This document shows, one piece after another, positions 1 to 7,951 of a stretch of DNA of 54,655 nucleotides; positions within the stretch are counted from its first letter, which is position 1; every line of letters begins with the position of its first letter. The stretch lies in the NCBI GenBank assembly GCA_023245215.1, contig JAHFKS010000003.1, positions 1 to 54,655 on the forward strand, written 5' to 3'. The position numbers and the translations under genes were made by a program. This DNA comes from Candidatus Microgenomates bacterium. GTDB taxonomy: Bacteria > Patescibacteriota > Microgenomatia > UBA1406 > GWC2-37-13. The notes under the pieces were generated by a model that was not told where the DNA came from, did no database searches, and was given only the letters and a program-made list of their open reading frames with translations.

Positions 1-428
1 ATTTGAGTTCTTGGATTTAAGATTTTTAAGAAGTAATATAGTGACAAAGTTAAAAACATCGTTGCCAGCATGTACATTCTTGCCTCCTGCGAATAGTAAA
101 CCACCAGCGGATTAAACAGGAAAAAAACCGCACCCCAAATTCCGGCAATTAAATAGACTGTATAACCCGCGGCCAAGCTGAGCAAAACCGACGGCATCCT
201 CAAAGCAATTTCCGAATAGCCGAAAATATTTGTCCAGAATTTCATGAGCAGGTAGTAAAGGGGCGGGTGAAAATCAGAAGGGGAAAACTTGGCAATTATT
301 CCTGAATAACTGTATTGCTGAACCACCTTTGCCGTCGTTGCTTCGTCCAGCCAAAGTGATTGGTTCAAAGCTATTAAGCGGATTAAAAATGCGAAGAGAA
401 AAACGAAGAAAACTATTTTAATCTTCAT
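1..428 (-). CDS. GT39/PMT-like membrane glycosyltransferase, N-terminal part (runs off the left edge)
   Basis: I translated this directly from the minus strand: an ATG at 428-426 opens a frame that stays open to base 1, so about 142 N-terminal residues are visible. It starts with a hydrophobic segment (MKIKIVFFVFLFAFLIRLIA), then LWLDEATTAK with the acidic DE pair, then FHPPLYYLL. That DE...HPPLYY layout is typical of dolichol/undecaprenyl-phosphate-sugar-dependent GT39 (PMT/ArnT-like) transferases, which move a sugar from a lipid carrier on the outer face of the membrane. Further membrane helices follow. The start codon lies one base after the encoded CCA end of tRNA-Gly, so it is probably co-transcribed with that tRNA. 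The acceptor is unknown. Confidence 0.8.
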   Translation of the reverse strand, partial: MKIKIVFFVFLFAFLIRLIALNQSLWLDEATTAKVVQQYSYSGIIAKFSPSDFHPPLYYLLMKFWTNIFGYSEIALRMPSVLLSLAAGYTVYLIAGIWGAVFFLFNPLVVYYSQEARMYMLATMFLTLSLYYFLKILNPRTQ

Positions 429-429
429 C

Positions 430-503
430 TGGAGCGGGATACGGGAATCGAACCCGTCCTATCTGATTGGAAATCAGATGTTCTACCGATGAACTAATCC
501 CGC
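430..503 (-). tRNA. tRNA-Gly (anticodon UCC), CCA encoded
   Basis: The reverse complement folds as a cloverleaf. The acceptor is GCGGGAT with ATCCCGC, the D arm is GTTC/GAAC, the anticodon arm is TCTGA-TTTCCAA-TCAGA with anticodon TCC, and the T arm is ACGGG-TTCGATT-CCCGT. The discriminator is T at 433 and an encoded CCA occupies 432-430. A GT39-like gene begins one base later. The extended -10 TGA-TATAAT at 521-513 is a likely promoter. Confidence 0.95.
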
Positions 504-512
504 GGTTTAATA

Positions 513-521
513 ATTATATCA
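513..521 (-). promoter_or_regulatory. Extended -10 promoter of tRNA-Gly, sharing the galE stop codon
   Basis: On the minus strand TGA-TATAAT ends nine bases before the tRNA 5' end. The TGA is the stop codon of galE and doubles as the TGn part of an extended -10 element. The same arrangement recurs upstream of tRNA-Leu. Confidence 0.6.
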
Positions 522-1529
522 TTTCTCCCATCCCTGCGGGTGATTTTTATACCAGACTAGAAGCGATTTGACTGAATCTTCGATGGTTTTTCTCGGCTTC
601 CAACCCAATACTTGTCCGGCTTTTTTTATATCGGCGATTTTTTTGGCGTCGTCGCCCTGCCTGGTATTGGCTTTCTCAATGGGAATATCTTTTCCCGTCA
701 ATTTTTTCACCTGCTCGACTACTTCCAAGACAGAACTCCCTGTTCCTGTCCCGAGATTTACTATTTCGCTTTTACCCGTTGAGACAAGATATTCCAACGC
801 CTTGATGTGGGCTTCGTTCAGATCGACGACGTCAACATAGTCCCTTATCGGCGTTTTATCGGGAGTGTCAACTTCGGGGCTGGTAAGATAGAATTTTTCT
901 ATCCCAAGGGCGCCGCGGATTGCGTTCTGGACGAGCAGGGAAGAAGGTTTCTTAGAATCGCCTATGGTTCCCTCTTCATTGGCTCCGCAGACATTAAAAT
1001 AACGAAGGATAATATAATGGAAGCCTTTCAGCTTGGCAAACCATTGGATTACTTCTTCCGCCATTTTTTTCGAAGCCCCGTAAGGCGTCGTCGGCTTTAA
1101 CGGATGCTTCTCGTCAATCGGAAAGTATTCAGCCTCGCCATACACGGCGCAGGTCGACGAAAAAATAATATTTTTGATGTTGGCTTTATCCATCGCCTGC
1201 AGCAGGTTGGCTGTTAGCGAAACGTTGTTTTTGAAATACTTTCCCGGATTCTGCATCGATTCATCAACCAAACAGGAAGCGGCATAATGGATGACGGCAG
1301 AAACACCCTGCTCTTTCTCAAAAATGGGGAAGAGGTCTTCTTTTAAATCAGACTGGTAAAATTTGAACTTGTCTCCGTATTTTTTTTGAAGCTCTTCTAC
1401 CGCCCCTTTATAGCCTGTCTGGAAATTATCAACGCCGACTACCTCATAGCCCTGACTCAAAAACAAGTCGGTGGAGATGGAGCCGATGTAGCCTGCACAG
1501 CCGGTAATTAAGATTTTAGACATACTCAT
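519..1529 (-). CDS. galE: UDP-glucose 4-epimerase
   Basis: A 336-residue extended short-chain dehydrogenase. The Rossmann motif GCAGYIG is at residues 10-16, the active-site Ser in SST at 124-126, and the Tyr-x3-Lys pair at Y150 and K154. VDNFQTGY near residue 34 and the IRDYVDVVDL stretch are typical of GalE, which interconverts UDP-glucose and UDP-galactose through a bound NAD+. Length matches the family (about 330-340). The start overlaps the EamA gene by four bases, so the two are translationally linked in a run with glycosyltransferases, which suggests it feeds envelope sugar synthesis. The third residue is also Met, so the true start may be two codons later. UDP-arabinose or GlcNAc epimerase activity cannot be excluded. 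Confidence 0.93.
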   Translation of the reverse strand: MSMSKILITGCAGYIGSISTDLFLSQGYEVVGVDNFQTGYKGAVEELQKKYGDKFKFYQSDLKEDLFPIFEKEQGVSAVIHYAASCLVDESMQNPGKYFKNNVSLTANLLQAMDKANIKNIIFSSTCAVYGEAEYFPIDEKHPLKPTTPYGASKKMAEEVIQWFAKLKGFHYIILRYFNVCGANEEGTIGDSKKPSSLLVQNAIRGALGIEKFYLTSPEVDTPDKTPIRDYVDVVDLNEAHIKALEYLVSTGKSEIVNLGTGTGSSVLEVVEQVKKLTGKDIPIEKANTRQGDDAKKIADIKKAGQVLGWKPRKTIEDSVKSLLVWYKNHPQGWEK

Positions 1530-2434
1530 ATTCTACCAATTTTTAACTTGTGGAACGGGTGCCAGTGGATTCTTCCTTCTGCTAAATAAATCCCTCCAAA
1601 AACAAGTAGACTTCCCAACAAATAGAATAAATTGGGAAATTCGTGGAGCAGGGGAATGGCAATGACAACGGCTGCAACCGGATCGATATAAGTAAAAATT
1701 CCGACGTCCCCCGCCTCTATTTTGGACAGGGCGTAGTAAAAAAGAGTATAAGCGATTGCCGATGAAAAAAACACTCCCCAGAAAATTCCAACTGCTCCAG
1801 CCGTATTAAGCATAGAAAAATTCCAAGTATTCATTTCTTTAAGAAAATAGGGGATAAAAAACAAACTACCGAAAAAAAAGGTAATTAGTGATGCTTGATA
1901 TGGATTTATTTTTTTCAGGCTGTCGCGGCCAAAGAGAGTCTGAAGAACCGCACCCATGGTGGCGACAAAAATAAAGACATTTCCCTTGACAGCTCCAAAC
2001 TCCAGACTTTTTCCTCCAAAAATAAACGGCGAAAAAACAATCACAGAAACCCCTAAAAGCCCTATAAACATACCGATTGATTTTCTCAAAGTCGGCTTCT
2101 CATGAAGAAACATCGTCGACAGAATATAAATGAAAACCGGACCTGAAGAGGCGATTATCGGCGCATTGATGCTTTCTGTTTCTTTCAACCCCAAAAAGTA
2201 AAAACTGATATTCAAGGAAATTCCGAAAAATGCGACCAAAAACAACTCAAGCCATTGCTGGAAAGATAGCCTCTGCCATTTCTTTATAGCCAATGGTAGA
2301 AAAATTAACCCGGCCAGAAAAAATCTTAAAAACGCCAAAGTAAACGGAGGAACATTTTCCAAAGCGAATTTAAATATCGGCGAAGCCGCACCCCAAATGG
2401 TATTGGCTATTATCAAAGCGAGAATCGGGTTCAT
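1526..2434 (-). CDS. EamA/DMT family transporter
   Basis: A 302-residue polytopic membrane protein with about ten hydrophobic helices in two repeats, as in the EamA family of drug/metabolite transporters (usual length about 290-310). The first half begins LALIIANTIWGAASPIFKFA, with the small-residue first helix and the GAA/P pattern of the family. The second half starts near residue 147 with GNVFIFVATMGAVLQTLFGR, and the late helix carries YTYIDP-like IFTYIDPVAAVV. Substrates in this family range from amino acids to nucleotide sugars, and nothing here decides between them. It sits between a GT2 glycosyltransferase and galE, so export or import of a sugar precursor is possible, but that is only context. 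Confidence 0.85.
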   Translation of the reverse strand: MNPILALIIANTIWGAASPIFKFALENVPPFTLAFLRFFLAGLIFLPLAIKKWQRLSFQQWLELFLVAFFGISLNISFYFLGLKETESINAPIIASSGPVFIYILSTMFLHEKPTLRKSIGMFIGLLGVSVIVFSPFIFGGKSLEFGAVKGNVFIFVATMGAVLQTLFGRDSLKKINPYQASLITFFFGSLFFIPYFLKEMNTWNFSMLNTAGAVGIFWGVFFSSAIAYTLFYYALSKIEAGDVGIFTYIDPVAAVVIAIPLLHEFPNLFYLLGSLLVFGGIYLAEGRIHWHPFHKLKIGRI

Positions 2435-2446
2435 TAAATCAGTTTA

Positions 2447-3325
2447 TCAATTTTTTTGCTTTTTATGAAGAAACACAATCAGCTCACCGATGATTCCCGT
2501 CATCCCTATCTGTATGCCGACGATAATGAGAAGAACTCCAAAGAGGAGCAGCGGCCTCCTGTAAAGCATCATGTGGAAAAAAACTCTCTGGATGACTAAG
2601 ATTACTGTTATTAGCGAACCTATAAGGAAAGCCGTACCCCCGATTATTCCAAAAAAATGCAGCGGCTTTTCAGAAAACTTGTAAAGAAAATAGGCGGTAA
2701 TAGTATCAAAAATGCCGATGATTAATTTGCTCGAGCCGAATTTTGACACTCCGTAAAGTCGTTTTCTGTTAGTAACTTCAACTTCAGTCACTCTGAAACC
2801 GTTGTAATAAACCGCCAGCGGAAAAAAACGGAAATTGTTTCCGTAAAAAGCAAAGTCTGTCAAAACTTCCCGCTTGAAGGCTTTGTAACCGCAGTTGATA
2901 TCGGTATAAGGGGAGCGGAGAAATATTTTCAGGAACTTCGACGCCAGAAACGAATAAGCTTTAACCAAAAAACTATCCTGCCTCTCTTTTCTTATGCCGT
3001 TGACCAGATCGTATCCTCCGTCGAGCTTTTTCAATAGTTTCGGAAGATCCTTAGGGTCATCCTGCAAATCCGCATCCATAAAAACTATTATTTCGCCCGC
3101 TGCATTTCTAATGCCTGTCAATAATGCCCGGCCTTTGCCTTTTTTCTTTTTATGCTTTATTAATTTGACATTTGATCCGCCAGCTGGCGGATGAAAATTG
3201 TCTGTAGATCCATCGTCAACAAGAATGATTTCGTATTCTTTTCCTGTTAATTGTTTATTCAACTGTCCGATTAAAACCGGCAGACTTTCTTTTTCGTTGT
3301 AAAACGGAATTATTATGGAAATCAT
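2447..3325 (-). CDS. Family 2 glycosyltransferase (polyprenyl-phosphate sugar synthase type) with two C-terminal helices
   Basis: 292 residues. The N-terminal GT-A domain has the opening beta strand MISIIIPFYNEKESL, the nucleotide-binding DDGSTD at 37-42 and the metal-binding DADLQDD at 84-90. Two hydrophobic helices follow from about residue 220. This is the layout of DPM1/GtrB-like enzymes that load a sugar onto polyprenyl phosphate as donor for GT39/PMT-type transferases, several of which are in this window. It overlaps the downstream end of the DUF2079 gene by four bases. Residues 45-51 (HPPAGGS), just after DDGSTD, are encoded by an 18-base perfect palindrome that looks like an in-frame insertion. 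Confidence 0.88.
   Translation of the reverse strand: MISIIIPFYNEKESLPVLIGQLNKQLTGKEYEIILVDDGSTDNFHPPAGGSNVKLIKHKKKKGKGRALLTGIRNAAGEIIVFMDADLQDDPKDLPKLLKKLDGGYDLVNGIRKERQDSFLVKAYSFLASKFLKIFLRSPYTDINCGYKAFKREVLTDFAFYGNNFRFFPLAVYYNGFRVTEVEVTNRKRLYGVSKFGSSKLIIGIFDTITAYFLYKFSEKPLHFFGIIGGTAFLIGSLITVILVIQRVFFHMMLYRRPLLLFGVLLIIVGIQIGMTGIIGELIVFLHKKQKN
3175..3192. repeat. 18-bp perfect palindrome inserted in frame in the GT2 gene
   Basis: ATCCGCCAG-CTGGCGGAT is a perfect inverted repeat without a loop. It is GC-rich in an AT-leaning gene and codes for the PPAGG part of an extra loop directly after the conserved DDGSTD motif. This is how short palindromic elements that tolerate insertion into genes behave. 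I found only this copy in the window. Confidence 0.65.
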
Positions 3326-4802
3326 ATTTTTTTATAAACTTCAATGCTTTCGGCCCCTTGGTCATCGGAAAATATCATCTTGTATTTCTTGTCTGATGTA
3401 AAGTTCGTATAAAATTTTACCGCCAGCGTTCCTTTACCAATATCGCCTATCTCCGCCCTATCTATAATAACATAATCTGCCATTTTGTAGACATCTTGTT
3501 TGCTCGCGATAATGTCTTCATCTGTAAAACCCATTGAAGCATAAGCCGGGTCAAACAGAAAATTATAATAATATGTCCTCTCCGTAAAGTAAGGGGCGAG
3601 TATCGGAGTCGTGGCGACCTTTATGGCTGGATCCTTAAGTTTTTCTTCCCAATTTTCGACTGTTTTTAACTTTAAACTTGTTTGTTTTCTTAAAATCATC
3701 GGGTCCTTTAAAAATTTAAAAGGCAGGGGGCTATAGTAATAAGCTGATATTAGATTAAAAATAATAAAAACAGAAAGAATAGTTTTTTTAATAATTTTAT
3801 TTTTCAATTTTCCGTCCAAATATTTAAAACCCAATATTGAACTGTAAAAAACAAAGGGAACGATTATCGCATTGTAATGGAAGAATATCGACCTCATATT
3901 GTTGTTGAGACTAAAAATATTTATAGCCAGCTCCGGTAAAGCAATCAGGAAGGCCAATGGTGAAAATACCGAATAAAACATCGGCAGCATCAATCTTAAA
4001 ACATATGAATAGACATCTTTCATGAAAAAATACTTGACGGTAAACAAAGGATGACGGAACAGGTTAAGAATTACTGTTGTCGGGCTGTCGCCAAAATTCT
4101 GGAAATAACGGAGGGCAAAATGTGACTCCTGTCGGAAAAAGGGGATGATAAAATAAACTGTAGCAATAAAAAATACCAGACCGAGGAAAAAAGTAAGTGT
4201 TCCTATTTTCCTGTCTTTTCTGATAAAAAAAACATAAAGGCCCAAAAAAGCGACAATCAATCCGACATGCTCCTTTGTCAAAAGAGCTAATAATAAAAAA
4301 ACAAAATACCAAAGATTTTTTTTCTGCAGATTAAAATATAAAGCAAAAAGAAAAAATGTCGTTGCTAGGGTTACGGCGTGAAAATCAAAGAGGTTTGCCC
4401 GGGCAACCGGAAAATATAAAAGGTAAAAAACTGCGAAAATTAAAGACAACCATTTCTTTTTCAATATTTTTTCGCTAATCAAAAAAACAGCCCAGGCCCC
4501 CAAGGCAACAATAACTGCCTGGCTGACTAGGAGCGTTTCTGCTCCAGGGTAAATTTTATATAAAGGCGCAAATAATACCAATATCGGGTCAAAATGAATT
4601 GCCAGGCGGTTTATATTTTTTTTAGTGTTTGGTCTGTCATTTCCAAGAACTTCCCCTGTGAAGTGTTATAAACAACCTGGTTCATTATCCCAAGGTCATA
4701 ATAATGCGAGTTTAAAGTCCGGAAGCGTTCGATTGACAAATAAGAAAAGAAGACCGCGTATAAAATAATTAAAAACCAGAGAATGATTTGGGTTATTTTC
4801 AC
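3322..4802 (-). pseudogene. DUF2079 family membrane protein, interrupted by a frameshift in a run of eight A
   Basis: Two adjacent frames together make one DUF2079-like protein. The upstream piece (4802-4611, GTG start) is a 63-residue N-terminus ending ...NSHYYDLGIMNQVVYNTSQG...LKKI followed by TAA. The downstream frame (coding to 3322) continues in sense with NINRLAIHFDPI...FAPLYKIYPGAE and many membrane helices. The break is at an A8 run on the minus strand (4616-4623); nine A would restore a single frame of about 490 residues. The downstream frame alone could start at a TTG at 4581, but would lack the conserved N-terminus. DUF2079 proteins are polytopic and resemble lipid-linked-sugar transferases; their reaction is unknown. 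The cause may be a true mutation, slippage on the homopolymer, or an assembly error. Confidence 0.75.
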
Positions 4803-4845
4803 TGATTGAATATTTTACCTCAAAATAACTGATAAATAGCTGAAA

Positions 4846-5784
4846 TCAACGGTTGCCCGAATGGTATTTTTCATGGACCTGCCTCAATCTTAGATCAGTC
4901 ACGTGGGTATAGACTTGGGTGGTGGCGATATTTTTATGCCCGAGCATCTCCTGGACCGACCTCAAATCGGCTCCGTGGTTTAAAAGATCAGTGGCAAAGG
5001 AGTGGCGGAGGGCGTGGGGGCCGATCCTGAATAATATCCCAGCTACTTTCCGGTATTTGTCGATCATCCTCTCAACCGACCTGACAGAAAGCCTAAAGCC
5101 TTCATTGCTAAGGCCTGTTTTGACCTTTGGCCCTGAGTAGCGGATAAAAAGAGGTTGGTACGGGTCGGTGCGGCTGCCCAAGTACTTTTGCAGCCTTTCT
5201 TTGGCGTGTTTTGAGAGAAAAACCACTCGAGCCTTGCCACCTTTGCCGATGACGCCGAATTCGCCGCGGTCTAGATTAATTTGCTCCCGGTTTAGGGCGA
5301 CTAATTCAGATACACGAAGACCTGTAGAAAAGAGCACCTCCAAAATCGCCCTATCTCTGAGCCCGGCTTTGTCTTTTAGGTCCACAGAGGCGAAAAGTTT
5401 TTCTAATTCTATAGGCTGCAGAAACTTGAGATTCCTGTCGCGGCTCTTGCCCAGATCTATCATCTCCGGGGCGAGCACAGGCTGTTTCTGCCTTATCAAA
5501 TAGCGGAAGAAGCTCCTAAGTGCTACTAAAAAGTAATTTTGAGTTTGCCTTTTGAGTGAGCCTTTATAGGGGTTTTTATACTCGTGGGAAATATACAGAC
5601 GGAAGTCTCTAATAGTCTCATCGTTGATTTTTTCAACAGAAATATTTTTAACTTTTTGGCTTTGCATAAGCCATTGCTTGAAAAAATTCAAGTAATAGCC
5701 GTACATGCGCACCGTTTTTAAGGAAAGGTTCTTGTCGAGCTCGCAGTATTCCAAAAAACGCAAAATAGCTTCGTTTATATCCAT
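4846..5784 (-). CDS. Tyrosine recombinase, XerC/XerD type
   Basis: 312 residues from the ATG at 5784. The N-terminal SAM-like core-binding domain (about 5-100) is followed by the catalytic domain with all key residues visible: Arg157 in STGLRVSEL, Lys181 in GKGGK, His257-x2-Arg260 in HALRHSFATDLL, His283 in LGHKNI and the nucleophile Tyr292 in VYTHV. Full family length and an intact active site argue for a working recombinase. Chromosome-dimer resolution is the usual job of a solitary Xer in reduced genomes, but no dif site was identified. A TTG at 5820 overlapping the MFS stop (TTGA) is an alternative start and would couple translation with that gene. No att sites, integron or phage genes are nearby. 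Confidence 0.9.
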   Translation of the reverse strand: MDINEAILRFLEYCELDKNLSLKTVRMYGYYLNFFKQWLMQSQKVKNISVEKINDETIRDFRLYISHEYKNPYKGSLKRQTQNYFLVALRSFFRYLIRQKQPVLAPEMIDLGKSRDRNLKFLQPIELEKLFASVDLKDKAGLRDRAILEVLFSTGLRVSELVALNREQINLDRGEFGVIGKGGKARVVFLSKHAKERLQKYLGSRTDPYQPLFIRYSGPKVKTGLSNEGFRLSVRSVERMIDKYRKVAGILFRIGPHALRHSFATDLLNHGADLRSVQEMLGHKNIATTQVYTHVTDLRLRQVHEKYHSGNR

Positions 5785-5816
5785 TACTTTTATATTAAAC
5801 GACGCGGAAAGTATTA

Positions 5817-7034
5817 TCAAGAAGGATATTCATGGCTTTTTATCGCCGGTATGAAAAAAATAAAAAGCCCTAAAGCCAAAAATACCACTATCGAGCTTCC
5901 CAGATAGGGGAGGCTTTTGTGGAACTGGTATAGGAAAGCAGCTGTCAACGGCCCGGCAACCCGTGAGATGGCCATGACGCTTTGGTTTGCTCCACTGACC
6001 CGGCCCTGCTTCTTGGCCTCGACGGAACGGGAAATTAGACTGGACAGGGCAGGCTGGACCAAACCGTCTCCGATATTGAGCAAGATGATTACGCCGTAAG
6101 TAAATAGTATCGGGTGAAAAAAATACTGGGCGCCGACGAGCAGGATTCCCACGGCATTGAGTATCGCTCCACCAATCACCAGCTTGACATCCCCGAGAAC
6201 AGGCATCAGTTTGGCAGTTAAAAACCCCTGACTGAAGATATCGACAATCCCGACGACAAAAAGCAGCAGGCCGATGTCTTTGGGCCCCCAGGAAAGTACA
6301 TCTTTTGAAAAAACCGCCAGATTGCCCTGGAACATAGTTGCCGCAAAAAAATAAAGGAAGGTAACGGAAAAAAGTACTTTCAGGACTTTAATAGAGAGTA
6401 GGTGGGAAAAGGCGCCGAAAGGATTGAGGTGGGATAGTTCAAATTTATTCAACCTATGTTCTTCTTTAAGGCTTTCTTTCATGACAAATAAACCCCAAAT
6501 CGTATTCAGCGCCGTCACGGCTGCCGCAATAAAAAGAGGCGCCGTAAGATGTAATGAACCAGTGATGCCGCCTATGGCCGGGCCGACCATAAAACCAAGG
6601 CCGCCGACCGCTCCCAATAAGCCGAAAAATCTTCCCCGGTCTTTCGGCTCGGTGATATCAGCAACATAAGCGTAAACAGTGCTGATATTTCCTCCTGTCA
6701 GCCCATCGATAATCCTGCCCAAAAACAGCATCGCCAAAGAACCGCCTATACCCATGAAAATATAACCGATAACGGATCCCAACAAGCTTATTAAAAGAAT
6801 CGGCTTTCTGCCGAATCTGTCGCTCAACATTCCTAATACCGGCGCCGCCAGAAACTGGCAAAAAGCATAAGAAGACAGAATCAGGCCGACATAAAGGGCG
6901 ACCAGGCCGACATTTCCCTCATATTTCTGCACCAGAAACGGGATGACGGGAATAATTATGCTGAAACCCAGGAAGTTTAGGAAAGTCGTCACCAGGACAA
7001 ACATCCATTGCTGATTAGATGATTTTTTATCCAT
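5817..7034 (-). CDS. MFS transporter, multidrug/tetracycline efflux-like (DHA1)
   Basis: 405 residues, about twelve hydrophobic helices. The loop between helices 2 and 3 carries GMLSDRFGRKPILL, the MFS signature motif A. FLGFSIIIPVIPFLV in helix 1 and GGLGFMVGPAIGG in helix 5 (motif C-like) match drug:H+ antiporters of the TetA/DHA1 group. It probably exports a small hydrophobic compound across the cytoplasmic membrane by proton exchange; the substrate is not predictable. The start is set by an extended -10 (TGA-TATCAT) ending six bases before the ATG, so the mRNA is probably leaderless. It heads the leftward gene run and diverges from the gene at 7060 across a 25-base gap holding a palindromic promoter. 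Confidence 0.85.
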   Translation of the reverse strand: MDKKSSNQQWMFVLVTTFLNFLGFSIIIPVIPFLVQKYEGNVGLVALYVGLILSSYAFCQFLAAPVLGMLSDRFGRKPILLISLLGSVIGYIFMGIGGSLAMLFLGRIIDGLTGGNISTVYAYVADITEPKDRGRFFGLLGAVGGLGFMVGPAIGGITGSLHLTAPLFIAAAVTALNTIWGLFVMKESLKEEHRLNKFELSHLNPFGAFSHLLSIKVLKVLFSVTFLYFFAATMFQGNLAVFSKDVLSWGPKDIGLLLFVVGIVDIFSQGFLTAKLMPVLGDVKLVIGGAILNAVGILLVGAQYFFHPILFTYGVIILLNIGDGLVQPALSSLISRSVEAKKQGRVSGANQSVMAISRVAGPLTAAFLYQFHKSLPYLGSSIVVFLALGLFIFFIPAIKSHEYPS

Positions 7035-7040
7035 TCAGAA

Positions 7041-7057
7041 ATGATATCATATATAAT
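7041..7057. promoter_or_regulatory. Divergent promoter with palindromic -10 region (MFS and 270-aa gene)
   Basis: ATGATATCAT (7041-7050) is a perfect palindrome that offers TGA-TATCAT as extended -10 on both strands. On the minus strand it ends six bases before the MFS ATG; on the plus strand nine bases before the ATG at 7060. A second plus-strand TATAAT lies at 7052-7057. Confidence 0.5.
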
Positions 7058-7059
7058 TC

Positions 7060-7872
7060 ATGAAAAAACTGATCTCTACAGACAGCGTCGGGTTTCTGGG
7101 CAGCCCAAACCAGTTTGTCTACCTTTACGAAGATTATTTCAAAGACGGCACTTTCGACGGCGTGGAAATGATTGCTTTTAAACCGATTAACAGGCTGAAA
7201 AAATTTATTTCGGTTTTAGAAAAACACAATATTCCGACGGTTTCTTTCCACAGCAAAACCGGGGGGGAGAACCGCCTGCCCGCCCAGTACGGCCTCATCA
7301 TGACAGTCGTTAATTCTTTTATCTTCGGCGTTGAAGACCTTATTAAAAATTTCAAGGATAAGGAATTTTTGTCCCATACGCCGTACCTGGAAAACGAGCA
7401 GGTCAAAAAATTCATCTTTGCCAACAAGCCAAAAACCCTCTGGGTGGAAAACCACCTTTACGGTCAAAAGGGGATTGAAGATGCAAAAAAACTGATCAGC
7501 GAATACCGGAAAAACGGCGTCAATACTCACGGCATGCTCGACGTCTACCATTTCCTGGCGAAGATACCGACTGCCAATATGGTAGAAGATTGGGTGAAAA
7601 TAATCGGAGAAATTGAAACTTATCTTGAATGGTTTTCCGGAATCCATTTTCCCATAGGTACGCGAACGGACGACTCGCTTCCCATCGAAAAAATGACCGA
7701 CCAGATGCTGGACTTTTTCGGAAAAAAAATCGTCTCCCGCCTCGACCGGGTGGTGATTGAGAATCAGCAGAAATATTTCGGGCTAATTTGTTCAACCAAA
7801 AAAATGCTTGACAGCCAAAAAGAAAGAAACCGCGTCAATTTTCTCCGCTTGCGGAAATTTGGCATACTTTGA
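7060..7872 (+). CDS. Conserved-looking protein of unknown function, possible TIM-barrel sugar isomerase/AP-endonuclease-like fold
   Basis: 270 residues, no signal peptide and no membrane helix. I do not recognise the family with confidence. The spacing of short hydrophobic strands with charged ends suggests an alternating beta/alpha barrel: VEMIAFKPI near the start, IPTVSFHSKTGGEN, LWVENHLYG, VNTHGMLDVYHFL and FSGIHFPIGTRTDDSLP. The Glu, His and Asp residues at strand ends are what one sees in xylose-isomerase-like barrels, which makes a metal-dependent isomerase or endonuclease conceivable. The sequence does not prove this. It is followed by glutamine synthetase in the same direction after about 80 bases and is divergent from the MFS gene. 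Confidence 0.6.
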   Translation: MKKLISTDSVGFLGSPNQFVYLYEDYFKDGTFDGVEMIAFKPINRLKKFISVLEKHNIPTVSFHSKTGGENRLPAQYGLIMTVVNSFIFGVEDLIKNFKDKEFLSHTPYLENEQVKKFIFANKPKTLWVENHLYGQKGIEDAKKLISEYRKNGVNTHGMLDVYHFLAKIPTANMVEDWVKIIGEIETYLEWFSGIHFPIGTRTDDSLPIEKMTDQMLDFFGKKIVSRLDRVVIENQQKYFGLICSTKKMLDSQKERNRVNFLRLRKFGIL

Positions 7873-7951
7873 CCAACTTTGACTGCTTTATTGCTACTTG
7901 ATTGTTAAATTATTATTTTTTATACTAAAAATTATCATTTTTATTATAAAA

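Noticed and set aside
568-1100. Plus-strand frames opposite galE
   Set aside because: They lie fully inside a well-supported gene, show no domain or promoter, and mirror its codon structure.
4611-4802. Independent 63-residue protein
   Set aside because: Its sequence is the missing N-terminus of the following DUF2079 frame, so it is better treated as one broken gene.
7898-7951. Eighteen extra N-terminal codons for glutamine synthetase
   Set aside because: They encode an unrelated hydrophobic Ile/Phe/Lys run from an AT-rich promoter-like stretch; the ATG at 7952 fits the family.
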